Notes: generated from the sequence alone by a model not told the origin. A DNA stretch of 15,891 nucleotides from an uncultured Caryophanales bacterium (GCA_946183335.1 CAMGZN010000014.1:1-15891); one strand, 5' to 3'; shown: positions 1 to 7,426, numbered from the stretch's first letter. A program made the numbers and translations.

Positions 1-113
1 CTTCTGATGAACGACGCATTGTTCACAATGCCCTCTCCGAATTCTCTCACATTAAAACAGAGTCTTCTGGTGAAGGCCATCGTCGTGCCGTCACAATTAA
101 ATACGTTGATTAA
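1..113 (+). CDS. jag: Jag/KhpB RNA-binding protein, C-terminal R3H domain (partial, runs off left edge)
   Basis: Only the last 36 codons are present; the first complete codon is at base 3 and the stop is TAA at 111-113. The readable tail begins SDERRIVHNALSEF, continues through SGEGHRRAVTI and ends KYVD. The ERR-hydrophobic-H start, followed by a short strand with GEGxRR, is the R3H single-stranded nucleic-acid-binding module that ends Jag (KhpB, the SpoIIIJ-associated protein). Family knowledge: Jag partners with KhpA as an RNA chaperone linked to cell elongation and is normally encoded just after yidC/spoIIIJ and before mnmE. The mnmE gene does follow here, which supports the call. The KH and Jag-N domains lie outside the window, so integrity of the gene cannot be judged. 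Confidence 0.82.
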   Translation, partial: SDERRIVHNALSEFSHIKTESSGEGHRRAVTIKYVD

Positions 114-140
114 TAGAGATTTTATATCTCTATTTTTCTT
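112..140 (+). terminator. Weak intrinsic terminator-like hairpin after jag
   Basis: Bases 112-120 and 126-134 form a perfect 9-bp stem around a 5-base loop (TTTAT), followed by a T-rich tail to 140. The core arms are ATAGAGAT and ATCTCTAT. The stem has only two G-C pairs, so termination would be partial at best. It lies between the jag stop and the mnmE start, so it could attenuate read-through from the rnpA-yidC-jag group into mnmE, or simply stabilise the jag mRNA end. Confidence 0.45.
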
Positions 141-145
141 AAATT

Positions 146-1456
146 ATGGAAACGATCGTCGCATTAGCTAGCGCACCTATGAAGAGTGCCTTATCCATCA
201 TCCGTCTTTCCGGGGACGATTGTTTTCAAATTGTTTCAAAAGTTTTTTCTAAAGACATTTCAAAATGTAATAAAAGAGCTGTTCATTTTGGTTTCATAAA
301 TGACGGTCGTAAAAAGATTGATCAAGTAGTTTTAATTACTTACATCGCTCCACATTCCTTTACCGGAGAAAACTCCGTTGAAATCATGTGTCACGGTTCG
401 ATGTTAATTGTTAACGAGATTATCACAGTCTTAATCCAAAACGGGGCTAGAATGGCTGTTAATGGTGAGTTTTCATCACGTGCTTATCTCAATGGCAAAA
501 TGGATTTAATCCAAGCTGAAGGCATTAACGACATGATTAATGCAACAAGCGAAGAAGCAAAGGATATGTCGATGTTTGCTTTAACTGGTGAAACATCAAA
601 AATTTTCCTGCCAATTCGGCAAAAAATAGGAGAATTGCTTGCGAAAATTGAAGTAAATATTGATTATCCGGAATATGAAGATATTGCCGATATTAGTAAA
701 CAAGAAGTCATTTCTGTGTGTTCTCAAATCAAAGCTGATCTCGCTGATTTAATTAAGGTTGGTGAAAGAAATCGCGTTTATCACGAAGGCGTTAAAGTAG
801 CGATTGTTGGAAAGCCAAATGTTGGCAAGTCCTCACTTTTAAATGCGTTAATTGGCGAAGATAAAGCGATTGTGACTGAGATTGCCGGAACAACAAGAGA
901 TGTTGTGGAAGGACGCTTTAATTTAAATGGGGTCCCTGTATATCTTTATGACACTGCAGGACTGCATGAATCAGAAGATAAAATTGAACAAATTGGAATA
1001 AGTAAAGCTAAAGATGTTATTACTAAAGCTGACTTAGTTTTGTTTGTTGTTGATAATACTGGAATTGATAACAATTTGTTTAATCTTATCAAAGATAAGA
1101 AACATCTATTAGTCTTTAACAAAGCTGATATCTTAAAAGTCCAAGATGGACATAGTATTTATGTCTCGGCGATAAAACATGATATTAAGCCATTACTTGA
1201 TGGAATGGTTAGAATGTTGGAGATTGATGAAATGAGTGTTAAACCATCGTTTACAAACACTAGACAGATTGGTTTATTGAAGAATATTGTTGGTCAAATT
1301 GACATTGCAATTCGTGACGCTCAAGCTAACGAACCATCTGACTTAATTTCAGCAAGTTTGATGATTGCATACAACTACTCTTTAGACCTTTTAGGCGAGA
1401 GTAATAAGAATGATTTAACAGACGAAATCTTTTCGAGATTTTGTGTTGGAAAATAA
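146..1456 (+). CDS. mnmE: tRNA modification GTPase MnmE (TrmE)
   Basis: 436-residue protein, close to the usual ~450. MnmE works with MnmG to place a (carboxymethyl)aminomethyl group on C5 of wobble U34 in tRNAs reading NNA/NNG codons, using 5,10-methylene-THF and GTP hydrolysis in the cytoplasm. The N-terminal folate-binding domain starts METIVALASAP and includes FTGENSVEI (72-80). A helical segment carries NGKMDLIQAEG (116-126). The inserted G domain shows the P-loop GKPNVGKS (222-229), switch TTRD (249-252), DTAG (269-272), NKAD (325-328) and SAI (341-343). The C-terminus ends CVGK (433-436), the family's catalytic C-x-G-K tail. The start at 146 matches the family N-terminus. No Shine-Dalgarno site precedes it; the upstream bases are T-rich. 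It leads the compact block that continues into tatD one base after its stop. No odd residues. Confidence 0.97.
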   Translation: METIVALASAPMKSALSIIRLSGDDCFQIVSKVFSKDISKCNKRAVHFGFINDGRKKIDQVVLITYIAPHSFTGENSVEIMCHGSMLIVNEIITVLIQNGARMAVNGEFSSRAYLNGKMDLIQAEGINDMINATSEEAKDMSMFALTGETSKIFLPIRQKIGELLAKIEVNIDYPEYEDIADISKQEVISVCSQIKADLADLIKVGERNRVYHEGVKVAIVGKPNVGKSSLLNALIGEDKAIVTEIAGTTRDVVEGRFNLNGVPVYLYDTAGLHESEDKIEQIGISKAKDVITKADLVLFVVDNTGIDNNLFNLIKDKKHLLVFNKADILKVQDGHSIYVSAIKHDIKPLLDGMVRMLEIDEMSVKPSFTNTRQIGLLKNIVGQIDIAIRDAQANEPSDLISASLMIAYNYSLDLLGESNKNDLTDEIFSRFCVGK

Positions 1457-1457
1457 G

Positions 1458-2219
1458 ATGATTGATTCACATTGTCATATTAATGATGTGTCATTTAAAG
1501 ACAATCCTGCAGAATACGTAAAATTGGCAAAATGTGCAGGAATTGCAGAGTTTTTGGTTGTCGGTTACGATGAAAAATCCTCGAGAATTGCTGTAGAAAT
1601 TGCTAAGAATTTTCCCGAATGCTTTGCTGCTGTTGGGATCCATCCATCTGACGTAAAACGCATGGAAAAAGGCGATTTAGAATCCATTGAAAAGATGGCG
1701 CAAGATGATCGTGTTTTAGCTATCGGTGAAATCGGATTAGATTACTATTGGGATAAAGAAGAATCGGTTCAAGAACAGCAAAAAGAATTCTTCATTAAGC
1801 AAATTGATTTAGCAAACAAACTAAATAAACCAATTTCAATTCATTGTCGTGATGCATACGAAGACTGTTATCAGATTTTAAAAGCTCATCCAGTTAAAAA
1901 AGGTGGAGTAATGCATTGTTATGGTGGCTCGCCTGAGATGGCTCAACTATTTATCAAACTTGGATTTGTTTTAGGGTTTGGCGGAACATTAACTTTCAAG
2001 AACGCACGCAAACCTAGAGAAGTTTTAGAATCAATTAGCTCAAATGACTATATTTTGGAAACTGATGCTCCATATTTAGCACCAGATCCATATCGCGGAA
2101 AACAAAACCACTCTAAATATTTGTACCTAGTTCGCGACAAGATTGCCGAAATAAAAGGTGTTTCATTAGAAGAAGTAGATCGTCAAAGCACAGAAAACTT
2201 CAATCGTATTTTTAGATGA
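1458..2219 (+). CDS. tatD: TatD-family metal-dependent DNase
   Basis: 253 residues from the ATG at 1458, giving MIDSHCHIND, the family's normal N-terminus. A GTG at 1443 is in frame but would overlap mnmE and add five unconserved residues. TatD enzymes are TIM-barrel metal-dependent nucleases (3'-5' exonuclease, DNA quality control). The metal-site motifs are all present: HCH (5-7), GIHP (60-63), GEIGLDYY with metal-bridging Glu91, HCRDA (129-133), HCYGG (153-157) and ETDAPYLAP with Asp203. Its stop TGA overlaps the rnmV start in an ATGA junction, indicating translational coupling. The tatD-rnmV-rsmA order matches yabD-rnmV-ksgA of Bacillus. The TGA stop also shows the standard genetic code. 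The physiological substrate cannot be read from sequence. Confidence 0.95.
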   Translation: MIDSHCHINDVSFKDNPAEYVKLAKCAGIAEFLVVGYDEKSSRIAVEIAKNFPECFAAVGIHPSDVKRMEKGDLESIEKMAQDDRVLAIGEIGLDYYWDKEESVQEQQKEFFIKQIDLANKLNKPISIHCRDAYEDCYQILKAHPVKKGGVMHCYGGSPEMAQLFIKLGFVLGFGGTLTFKNARKPREVLESISSNDYILETDAPYLAPDPYRGKQNHSKYLYLVRDKIAEIKGVSLEEVDRQSTENFNRIFR

Positions 2220-2743
2220 AAAAGAAAATTAATGGAATAATTGTAGTCGAAGGTAAAACAGACGTTGAATTGCTGTCTTCGTATATTGATGCTGAGTTTG
2301 TGATTACCAATGGTTCAGCTATTGATGAGAAGACAATTAACTATCTTAAAAGTGTTAATAGAGACATTTATGTTCTTACTGATCCCGACTTTCCAGGAAA
2401 AAAGATTCGAGATGAATTAAGTCAGAATATTCTTAACCTCAAACACGTATTTATTAAGAAAGAGAATTCAATTAAACACGGAAAGGTTGGAGTGGCAGAA
2501 GGAAATATCGAGGAAATCTTGCTTGCAATCGACAATGCATACATAGAAAAAGAAGAACCTAAAGGAAATCTCGCAATGTCTGATCTTAATGAATTAGGTT
2601 TAATTGGAGAAAAAGACAGCAAACAAAAAAGAGAAGAAATTTGTGAAAAGTTAAACCTCGGTTTCTGCAACGCAAAGACATTTTTAAAGAGATTAAACAA
2701 CAACTGTGTCAGCAAAGAAGAATTAAGAAATTATGTTAGATAA
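2216..2743 (+). CDS. rnmV: Ribonuclease M5 (5S rRNA maturation)
   Basis: 175-residue TOPRIM-domain protein. RNase M5 cleaves the 5S rRNA precursor on both strands to give the mature ends, acting with ribosomal protein uL18. The TOPRIM signature is clear: IIVVEGKTD (8-16, catalytic Glu in VEG) and TDPDFPGKKIR (55-65, metal-binding DPD). The segment KHGKVGVAEGNIEEI (88-102) corresponds to the GIGVEHAS region of other M5 proteins. The C-terminal helical part (about 120-175) is the RNA/uL18-interaction region in the family. The start overlaps the tatD stop by four bases, and the 3' end overlaps rsmA by 11 bases, so all three are probably translated from one mRNA. There is no usable Shine-Dalgarno, consistent with coupling. 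Primase-like TOPRIM proteins are the only alternative; neighbours and motifs favour M5. Confidence 0.94.
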   Translation: MKKKINGIIVVEGKTDVELLSSYIDAEFVITNGSAIDEKTINYLKSVNRDIYVLTDPDFPGKKIRDELSQNILNLKHVFIKKENSIKHGKVGVAEGNIEEILLAIDNAYIEKEEPKGNLAMSDLNELGLIGEKDSKQKREEICEKLNLGFCNAKTFLKRLNNNCVSKEELRNYVR

Positions 2744-3530
2744 AACAAAGTATTTTGAGGAAGTGAAATCTTACAAATTGATTGCGAATAAGTCGCTTGG
2801 TCAAAATTTTTTGGTAGATTCTAACATTGCTGAGAAAATTGTTAAAAAATTAGAGTTAAAAGACGACGATAACACCATAGAAATTGGTGCTGGACTAGGA
2901 TCTCTTTCCTATTTTCTGGCTCAGGAAAAAGGGGTAAAAACTTTAATCGATGTGGATGAAAAAATGTTGGCGTATTTGCAAGGAAAATTCAAAAATATAC
3001 AAGAATTGCACGTGAAAAGAGAGAATATTTTAAAATCAGATTTAAGTGTATATTCAAAAATTATTGGTAATCTTCCTTACTATATTACGTCTGGAATTAT
3101 TGAGCATATTGTTCTTAATGCGGCAAACGCAAAAAAAGTTGTTCTGATGTGCCAAAAAGAAGTCTATCCAAAGCTAACAAAAGCTAACATTAGCCCGCTT
3201 TCTATCATGCTTAATTATGTCTCTGATATTTCTATGCCAATGAATGTTTCAAGGAACTCGTTTACTCCGGTTCCACATGTCGATTCTGTCGTATTTGAAC
3301 TCGTTCCAAACGAGAACATTAAGAACCCAAACAATAAAGAAGTTTATAAGTTAATGTGCAAACTCTTTTTGCACCGAAGAAAAAACATTTTAAATTGTTT
3401 ATCTAGTGTTTGTTCTGGCAGAGAAGAAGCTAAATCTGTATTGGAAAGATGTGGATTAAGCGAAAAACTTCGTCCGGAACAATTAAAAATAGAAGATTTC
3501 CAAAAACTATACGAGGTATTGAAGTCGTAA
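2733..3530 (+). CDS. rsmA: 16S rRNA (adenine1518-N6/adenine1519-N6)-dimethyltransferase RsmA (KsgA)
   Basis: 265 residues, normal for the family. RsmA uses four SAM to dimethylate two adjacent adenines in the 3'-terminal helix of 16S rRNA and acts as a late 30S assembly checkpoint. N-terminal SLGQNFLVD (21-29), SAM-binding EIGAGLGSLS (50-59), acidic motif II around IDVD (72-75), the catalytic NLPYYITS (113-120) and SFTPVPHVDS (176-185) are all intact. LFLHRRKNIL (211-220) marks the helical C-terminal domain. The ATG at 2733 lies inside rnmV (11-base overlap) and is the only reasonable start, since the conserved SLGQNF begins at residue 21. Neighbours are the usual ones. The last codons of rsmA carry a possible -35 box for an ispE promoter. 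Confidence 0.96.
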   Translation: MLDKTKYFEEVKSYKLIANKSLGQNFLVDSNIAEKIVKKLELKDDDNTIEIGAGLGSLSYFLAQEKGVKTLIDVDEKMLAYLQGKFKNIQELHVKRENILKSDLSVYSKIIGNLPYYITSGIIEHIVLNAANAKKVVLMCQKEVYPKLTKANISPLSIMLNYVSDISMPMNVSRNSFTPVPHVDSVVFELVPNENIKNPNNKEVYKLMCKLFLHRRKNILNCLSSVCSGREEAKSVLERCGLSEKLRPEQLKIEDFQKLYEVLKS

Positions 3531-3547
3531 TCGCGACTTAATAGAAT
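3519..3547 (+). promoter_or_regulatory. Candidate internal promoter for ispE (leaderless arrangement)
   Basis: TTGAAG at 3519-3524 and TAGAAT at 3542-3547 are separated by exactly 17 bases and match the sigma-70 type -35 (4 of 6) and -10 (5 of 6) boxes. The -10 ends seven bases before the ispE ATG at 3555, so transcription would begin at or one base before the start codon. A 6-bp inverted repeat (AAGTCG/CGACTT, 3522-3527 and 3534-3539) lies in the spacer region and encloses the rsmA stop. This is inference from sequence only. Confidence 0.45.
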
Positions 3548-3554
3548 ATTAACG

Positions 3555-4409
3555 ATGTATATCAAAGCTTACGCGAAAATTAACGTCTATTTAGATGTAT
3601 TAAAAAGAAGAGAAGATGGATATCACGATTTAGATATGGTGATGCTTCCTTTGGAACTACACGATTCAATCGATTTTGAACATGTCCCTTTTCTAAATGA
3701 CTGTTATGTAACCTGTGATCATGTTGATTTACAAGAAACAAAATACAATTCCATTAATCTCACTCTTAAAGAGATGAAGGAAAAATACAAAATTGAGAAG
3801 AATTTCTCTGTTTTAGTGCACAAGGAAATTCCAATTAGTGCTGGATTAGGTGGTGGAAGTTCAAATGCAGCTGCAACAATTCGCGCAATTGATGAAATTT
3901 GTAAACTTCATCTTCCTCTAGAGGAACAATTAGCTTTAGGCAAGAAAATTGGAGCAGATGTTCCTTTCTGTATCATTAATAGGCCAGCGCATGTACAAGG
4001 CATTGGCGAAAAAATAGAATTAATTGAATTAAAAAAGAGATATCACGTCTTACTTGTTAAGCCAAGTTTGGGTCTTTCGACGAAATTTGTGTTCGAAGAA
4101 TCGGATAAAGATTCATATGAACATGGTAGTGTTGATGATGTGATTACTGCTCTAAAGACTGGTGATGATAAATTGCTTGAGAAATCAATGTTTAACGGAC
4201 TTGAAAAGACATCAATTCGCTTAGTTCCAGAGATTCAAGACGTGAAAAACCGTCTAAAAATGGAAGGATTTAAACTTGTGATGATGTCCGGATCGGGAAG
4301 TTGTGTTTTTGCTCTTACCGATGATGCTAAATTAGCGTCTCAAAAGTTCCATTTATTAGAAAAAGAAGGATACGAAGTCTATTTAACGAAGACTTTGAAG
4401 ATAAAATAA
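3555..4409 (+). CDS. ispE: 4-diphosphocytidyl-2-C-methyl-D-erythritol kinase IspE
   Basis: 284-residue GHMP kinase of the MEP isoprenoid pathway. It phosphorylates the 2-OH of CDP-methylerythritol with ATP on the way to IPP/DMAPP, which feed undecaprenyl phosphate and other polyprenoids. N-terminal AYAKINVYLDV (5-15) holds the substrate-contacting Lys8; DGYHDL (21-26) follows. The ATP-binding glycine loop is PISAGLGGGSSNAAA (93-107). Catalytic Asp135 is in ADVPF (134-138), and MSGSGSCVF (244-252) is the third GHMP motif. The start at 3555 fits the family and has no Shine-Dalgarno; a -10-like box sits seven bases upstream, so it may be expressed from a leaderless mRNA besides read-through from rsmA. 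Its TAA stop shares its last A with the ATG of the small gene downstream. In Bacillus, veg and sspF lie between rsmA and ispE; they are missing here. Confidence 0.96.
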   Translation: MYIKAYAKINVYLDVLKRREDGYHDLDMVMLPLELHDSIDFEHVPFLNDCYVTCDHVDLQETKYNSINLTLKEMKEKYKIEKNFSVLVHKEIPISAGLGGGSSNAAATIRAIDEICKLHLPLEEQLALGKKIGADVPFCIINRPAHVQGIGEKIELIELKKRYHVLLVKPSLGLSTKFVFEESDKDSYEHGSVDDVITALKTGDDKLLEKSMFNGLEKTSIRLVPEIQDVKNRLKMEGFKLVMMSGSGSCVFALTDDAKLASQKFHLLEKEGYEVYLTKTLKIK

Positions 4410-4675
4410 TGCTCTACATTCGTTGCTATAACAAAAATGTCTATATTGATGATGAATTAGTGGGTTACATTTCCCCAGACGGAGACATGTTTGCTCAAGG
4501 TCATAAGTTCGGTTCATTATCACCTGATGGAGACATCTATATTCAAGGAGAATGGGTTGGTTATATTGAAGATAATGACGAAATAATTATCCGTGATGAA
4601 CCAGCTGGATTTGTCTCCTCTCAAAACGATTTATGTTTTAAATCTAAAGCCCTAATGAGAAAAGAAAATTATTAG
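4409..4675 (+). CDS. Small protein of five tandem 16-residue repeats, function unknown
   Basis: 88 residues, no signal peptide and no membrane segment. After a five-residue lead the protein divides into five 16-residue units: 6-21, 22-37, 38-53, 54-69 and a shortened 70-88. Units two and three are nearly the same (SPDGDMFAQGHKFGSL, SPDGDIYIQGEWVGYI); units one and four keep the frame, ending VGYI and AGFV. Each has the form polar turn with D/N-G, a strand with alternating hydrophobics, a charged turn, then hydrophobic-G-x-I/L. This predicts one beta hairpin per unit closing into a small ring, as in five-fold beta-flower proteins; that comparison is from memory and is inference. ATG and the ispE stop overlap by one base (TAATG), so translation is probably coupled. 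The final nine codons form part of a hairpin. It is acidic overall. I assign no enzymatic role; it resembles no known IspE partner. Confidence 0.8.
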   Translation: MLYIRCYNKNVYIDDELVGYISPDGDMFAQGHKFGSLSPDGDIYIQGEWVGYIEDNDEIIIRDEPAGFVSSQNDLCFKSKALMRKENY

Positions 4676-4682
4676 GGTTTTG
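4646..4682 (+). terminator. Hairpin overlapping the 3' end of the repeat-protein gene
   Basis: AAAGCCCTAAT at 4646-4656 pairs with ATTAGGGTTTT at 4671-4681: 11 bp including one G-U pair, with a 14-base A-rich loop. The stop codon TAG (4673-4675) lies in the downstream arm, so the hairpin is partly coding. The T-tract is short (four T), so it may terminate weakly and leave the job to the stronger structure at 4709-4740. Confidence 0.5.
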
Positions 4683-4703
4683 TAAAAAATATTCAAGAAT
4701 TGC

Positions 4704-4740
4704 ATGAAAAAAAGATCCCTGACGAATCAAGGATCTTTTT
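4704..4740. terminator. Bidirectional intrinsic terminator between the ispE block and ppdK
   Basis: AAAAAGATCC (4709-4718) pairs with GGATCTTTTT (4731-4740). Inside, after one C-A mismatch, TGA/TCA pairs around the loop CGAA (4723-4726). On the plus strand the stem ends in five T; on the minus strand seven T follow the stem. It sits in the 78-base gap between two convergent genes and can end transcription from both sides. The longer U-tract faces ppdK transcripts. Confidence 0.88.
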
Positions 4741-4753
4741 GTTTCGTTAATGA

Positions 4754-7381
4754 CTATTTTTTGTGACGAATAGCAGCTTGAGCAGCAGCTAAACGAGCAA
4801 CAGGCACACGGAATGGTGAGCAGGAAACATAGTCAAGACCGGCTCTGTGGTAGAAGTCGATGGAGTTTGGTTCACCACCTGTTTCACCACAGACACCAAT
4901 GTGGAGGTCCGGTCTTGTCTCACGTCCAGCTTTAACGGACATATTGATAAGTTTGCCAACACCACGTTGATCGAGTGTCTTAAATGGATCTTCTTCTAAG
5001 ATCTTAGCACCATAATAATCTGGTAAGAACTTAGCAGCGTCATCGCGGCTGAATCCGAATGTCATTTGTGTTAAGTCGTTTGTACCAAAGGAGAAGAATT
5101 CGGCTTCTTGAGCGATTTCATCAGAGAGTAATGCTGCTCTCGGGATTTCGATCATTGTACCGACATGGTATTTCATCTTCACGCCTGCTTCTTTAATGAG
5201 ATTATCAGCGGTTTCGCAGATGATCTTCTTCACGAACTTAAGTTCTTTAACTTCGAGTACGAGTGGTACCATGATTTCTGGTTCAACTTTGATACCCTTC
5301 TTTGACACAGCGATAGCGGCCTTAATAATAGCTTCGGTTTGCATTTCGCAGATTTCTGGATATGAAACAGCTAAACGGCAGCCACGGTGACCCATCATTG
5401 GGTTGAATTCGTGTAAGTATTCGATACGAGCCTTAACTTCTTCAACTGTACGACCAGTTGCTTTAGCAAGTTCTTCAATCTTATCTTCTTCTTGTGGAAG
5501 GAATTCGTGTAGAGGTGGATCGAGTAAACGAACGTTAACATTGAGTCCTTCCATGGTTTCGTAGAGGGCTTCAAAGTCACTTTGTTGCATTGGTTCGAGT
5601 TCAGCTAATGCAGCTCTTCTTTCTTCGACAGTATCAGCAAGAATCATTTTTCTCATAGAGAAGATTCTGTCTTTGTCAAAGAACATGTGTTCGGTACGGC
5701 ATAAGCCGATACCTTCAGCACCGAATTCACGGGCTTGTTTGGCATCTCTTGGAGTGTCGGCGTTTGTACGAACCTTTAAGGTACGGGCAGCGTCAACCCA
5801 TTTCATGAGACGTCCGAAGTAACCAGAACTGAGGTCTGGCATAACTTTCTTGATGGAACCAAGGTAGACTTTACCAGTGTTACCATCGAGAGATAATTCG
5901 TCTTTATCGGTGTAGACTTTACCATCAATGGTAATTGTACGAGCTTCTTCATCAATAAGAGCTTCTTTACAACCACAGACGCAGCATTTACCCATACCAC
6001 GGGCAACGACGGCGGCGTGTGAAGTCATACCACCACGCATTGTAAGAATACCTTCAGCAGCGACCATACCAACAATGTCTTCTGGACTTGTTTCGGCACG
6101 AGCTAAGATAACTTTTTCTCCATTAGCATGACGTTTTTCAGCTTCCTCAGCAGTGAAGGCAATCTTACCTGTACCAGCACCTGGGCCAGCAGCTAAACCT
6201 TGAGCGATTTCTTTAGCTTTGGCTAAATCATCTTTATCAAAGTTAGGAAGAAGGAGTTTGTCGAATGACACTGGGTCAATACGTAAGACAGCCTCTTCTT
6301 CGGTGATTAAACCTTCGTCAACGAGATCGCAAGCGATCTTAAGCGCAGCAGCAGGTGTACGTTTACCATTACGTGTTTGTAAGAAGTAGAGTTTTCCGTC
6401 TTCGACGGTAAATTCCATGTCTTGCATATCGCGGTAGTGGTGTTCCATTAATTTAATGGTCTTAACGAATTGTTCGTAAACTTCTGGCATACGTTTCTTG
6501 AGTTCTTCAATATGAAGAGGAGTACGAATACCAGCAACAACGTCTTCACCTTGTGCGTTTGGTAAATATTCAGCTGAGATTTTATTTTCACCTGTACCTG
6601 GGTTTCTTGAGAAAGCAACACCAGTACCAGATGTTTCACCCTTGTTACCAAAAGCCATTGATTGGACGTTAACGGCGGTACCCCATGAATATGGGATGGA
6701 GTTCATCATACGATAAACGTTTGCACGTGGGTTATCCCATGAACGGAAGACTGCTGTAACAGCTTCGAGTAATTGAACTTTTGGATCAGATGGGAATTCT
6801 TCGTTGAATGTTTTCTTGTAGTAAGCTTTATAAGCTTTAACAAGTTCTTTTAATTGTTCGGCTGTAACTTCTGTGTCGAGTTTATAGCCATTCTTTTCCT
6901 TGAGTTCATCTAACATCTTATCCATTTCGGTACGCGGATGTCCTTTGGCGATGTTTGTGAACATAAGGATGAAACGACGGTAGCTATCATAAGCAAATCT
7001 TTCGTTTCCTGTTTCTTTCGCTAAAGCAGCAACTGTAACATCATTTAAACCGAGGTTTAAGATGGTGTCCATCATGCCTGGCATTGAGACTCTAGCACCA
7101 GAACGGACAGAAACGAGAAGTGGGTTGTGATCTCCACCGAAATTCTTTCCGGTTTCTTTTTCGACTTCTGCGATGTGCGCATAGATGTCATCAACGATTT
7201 CTTTAGGAAGTTTTTTACCACTGTCATAGTAAAGGTTACAAGCTTCTGTTGTAATGGTGAATCCTTGTGGAATTGGTACACCAATGCTGGTCATTTCAGC
7301 AAGACCAGCACCTTTACCACCTAACAACTCTTTGCCTAAACCATGGGCTTCTTTGAAGTTGTAGATGTACTTTTTTGCCAT
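4754..7381 (-). CDS. ppdK: Pyruvate, phosphate dikinase
   Basis: 875 residues from the ATG complementary to 7379-7381, which begins MAKKYIYNFKE and has AGGAGG six bases upstream; an earlier in-frame ATG would add 13 residues including the Shine-Dalgarno itself and is rejected. PPDK interconverts PEP + AMP + PPi and pyruvate + ATP + Pi; in fermentative anaerobes it often works glycolytically beside or instead of pyruvate kinase. The N-terminal ATP-grasp domain has GGKGAGLAEM (21-30) and SVRSGARVSMPGMMDT (91-106). The swivelling phosphohistidine domain has GGMTSHAAVVARGMG with His455. The C-terminal PEP barrel has IGLCRTEHMFF, NPMMGHRG, GTNDLTQMTFG and GVCGETGGEP with Cys831. His455 and Cys831 match Clostridium symbiosum numbering. 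A Thr stands where GEHGG is usual. Codon choice (AAC, TTC, TAC, CGT favoured) is more biased than in neighbours, as in highly expressed genes. Single-gene unit. Confidence 0.97.
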   Translation of the reverse strand: MAKKYIYNFKEAHGLGKELLGGKGAGLAEMTSIGVPIPQGFTITTEACNLYYDSGKKLPKEIVDDIYAHIAEVEKETGKNFGGDHNPLLVSVRSGARVSMPGMMDTILNLGLNDVTVAALAKETGNERFAYDSYRRFILMFTNIAKGHPRTEMDKMLDELKEKNGYKLDTEVTAEQLKELVKAYKAYYKKTFNEEFPSDPKVQLLEAVTAVFRSWDNPRANVYRMMNSIPYSWGTAVNVQSMAFGNKGETSGTGVAFSRNPGTGENKISAEYLPNAQGEDVVAGIRTPLHIEELKKRMPEVYEQFVKTIKLMEHHYRDMQDMEFTVEDGKLYFLQTRNGKRTPAAALKIACDLVDEGLITEEEAVLRIDPVSFDKLLLPNFDKDDLAKAKEIAQGLAAGPGAGTGKIAFTAEEAEKRHANGEKVILARAETSPEDIVGMVAAEGILTMRGGMTSHAAVVARGMGKCCVCGCKEALIDEEARTITIDGKVYTDKDELSLDGNTGKVYLGSIKKVMPDLSSGYFGRLMKWVDAARTLKVRTNADTPRDAKQAREFGAEGIGLCRTEHMFFDKDRIFSMRKMILADTVEERRAALAELEPMQQSDFEALYETMEGLNVNVRLLDPPLHEFLPQEEDKIEELAKATGRTVEEVKARIEYLHEFNPMMGHRGCRLAVSYPEICEMQTEAIIKAAIAVSKKGIKVEPEIMVPLVLEVKELKFVKKIICETADNLIKEAGVKMKYHVGTMIEIPRAALLSDEIAQEAEFFSFGTNDLTQMTFGFSRDDAAKFLPDYYGAKILEEDPFKTLDQRGVGKLINMSVKAGRETRPDLHIGVCGETGGEPNSIDFYHRAGLDYVSCSPFRVPVARLAAAQAAIRHKK

Positions 7382-7387
7382 ATTATT

Positions 7388-7393
7388 CCTCCT
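7388..7393 (-). promoter_or_regulatory. Strong Shine-Dalgarno site deciding the ppdK start
   Basis: The minus strand reads AGGAGG with a 6-base spacer to the ATG at 7381. It is the best ribosome-binding site in the window and contrasts with the SD-less starts of ispE, the FGGY gene, the DUF368 gene and pth. Confidence 0.92.
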
Positions 7394-7403
7394 AAGCGAC
7401 AAT

Positions 7404-7426
7404 AATATGTGTTTTAACACACGTAT
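7404..7426 (-). promoter_or_regulatory. Inverted repeat in the ppdK leader
   Basis: The arms TGTGTT and AACACA flank a TT centre, with further imperfect symmetry outward (ATATGTG against CACACGTATAT). It lies about 25-45 bases upstream of the ppdK start, between the Shine-Dalgarno and the likely promoter region. It could be an operator or a 5' stabilising hairpin. I could not identify a convincing -35/-10 pair for ppdK; the best, TTGCGG with 17 bases to TAATCT on the minus strand, matches poorly. Confidence 0.4.

Noticed and set aside
1443..1457. GTG start for tatD five codons upstream
   Set aside because: It would overlap mnmE by 14 bases and add unconserved residues; TatD proteins begin at the M-I-D-S-H-C-H segment.
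2422..2715. 97-codon minus-strand frame opposite rnmV
   Set aside because: It lies antisense to conserved RNase M5 coding sequence and is rich in Phe/Leu/Ser as expected from the complement of Lys/Glu codons.
3522..3539. AAGTCG/CGACTT hairpin after rsmA as a terminator
   Set aside because: Six pairs only and no T-run follows; it overlaps a better-supported promoter for ispE.
7382..7420. Upstream in-frame ATG for ppdK
   Set aside because: The added 13 codons are encoded by the leader that contains the AGGAGG site, and PPDK proteins start at the MAKKYIYNF segment.
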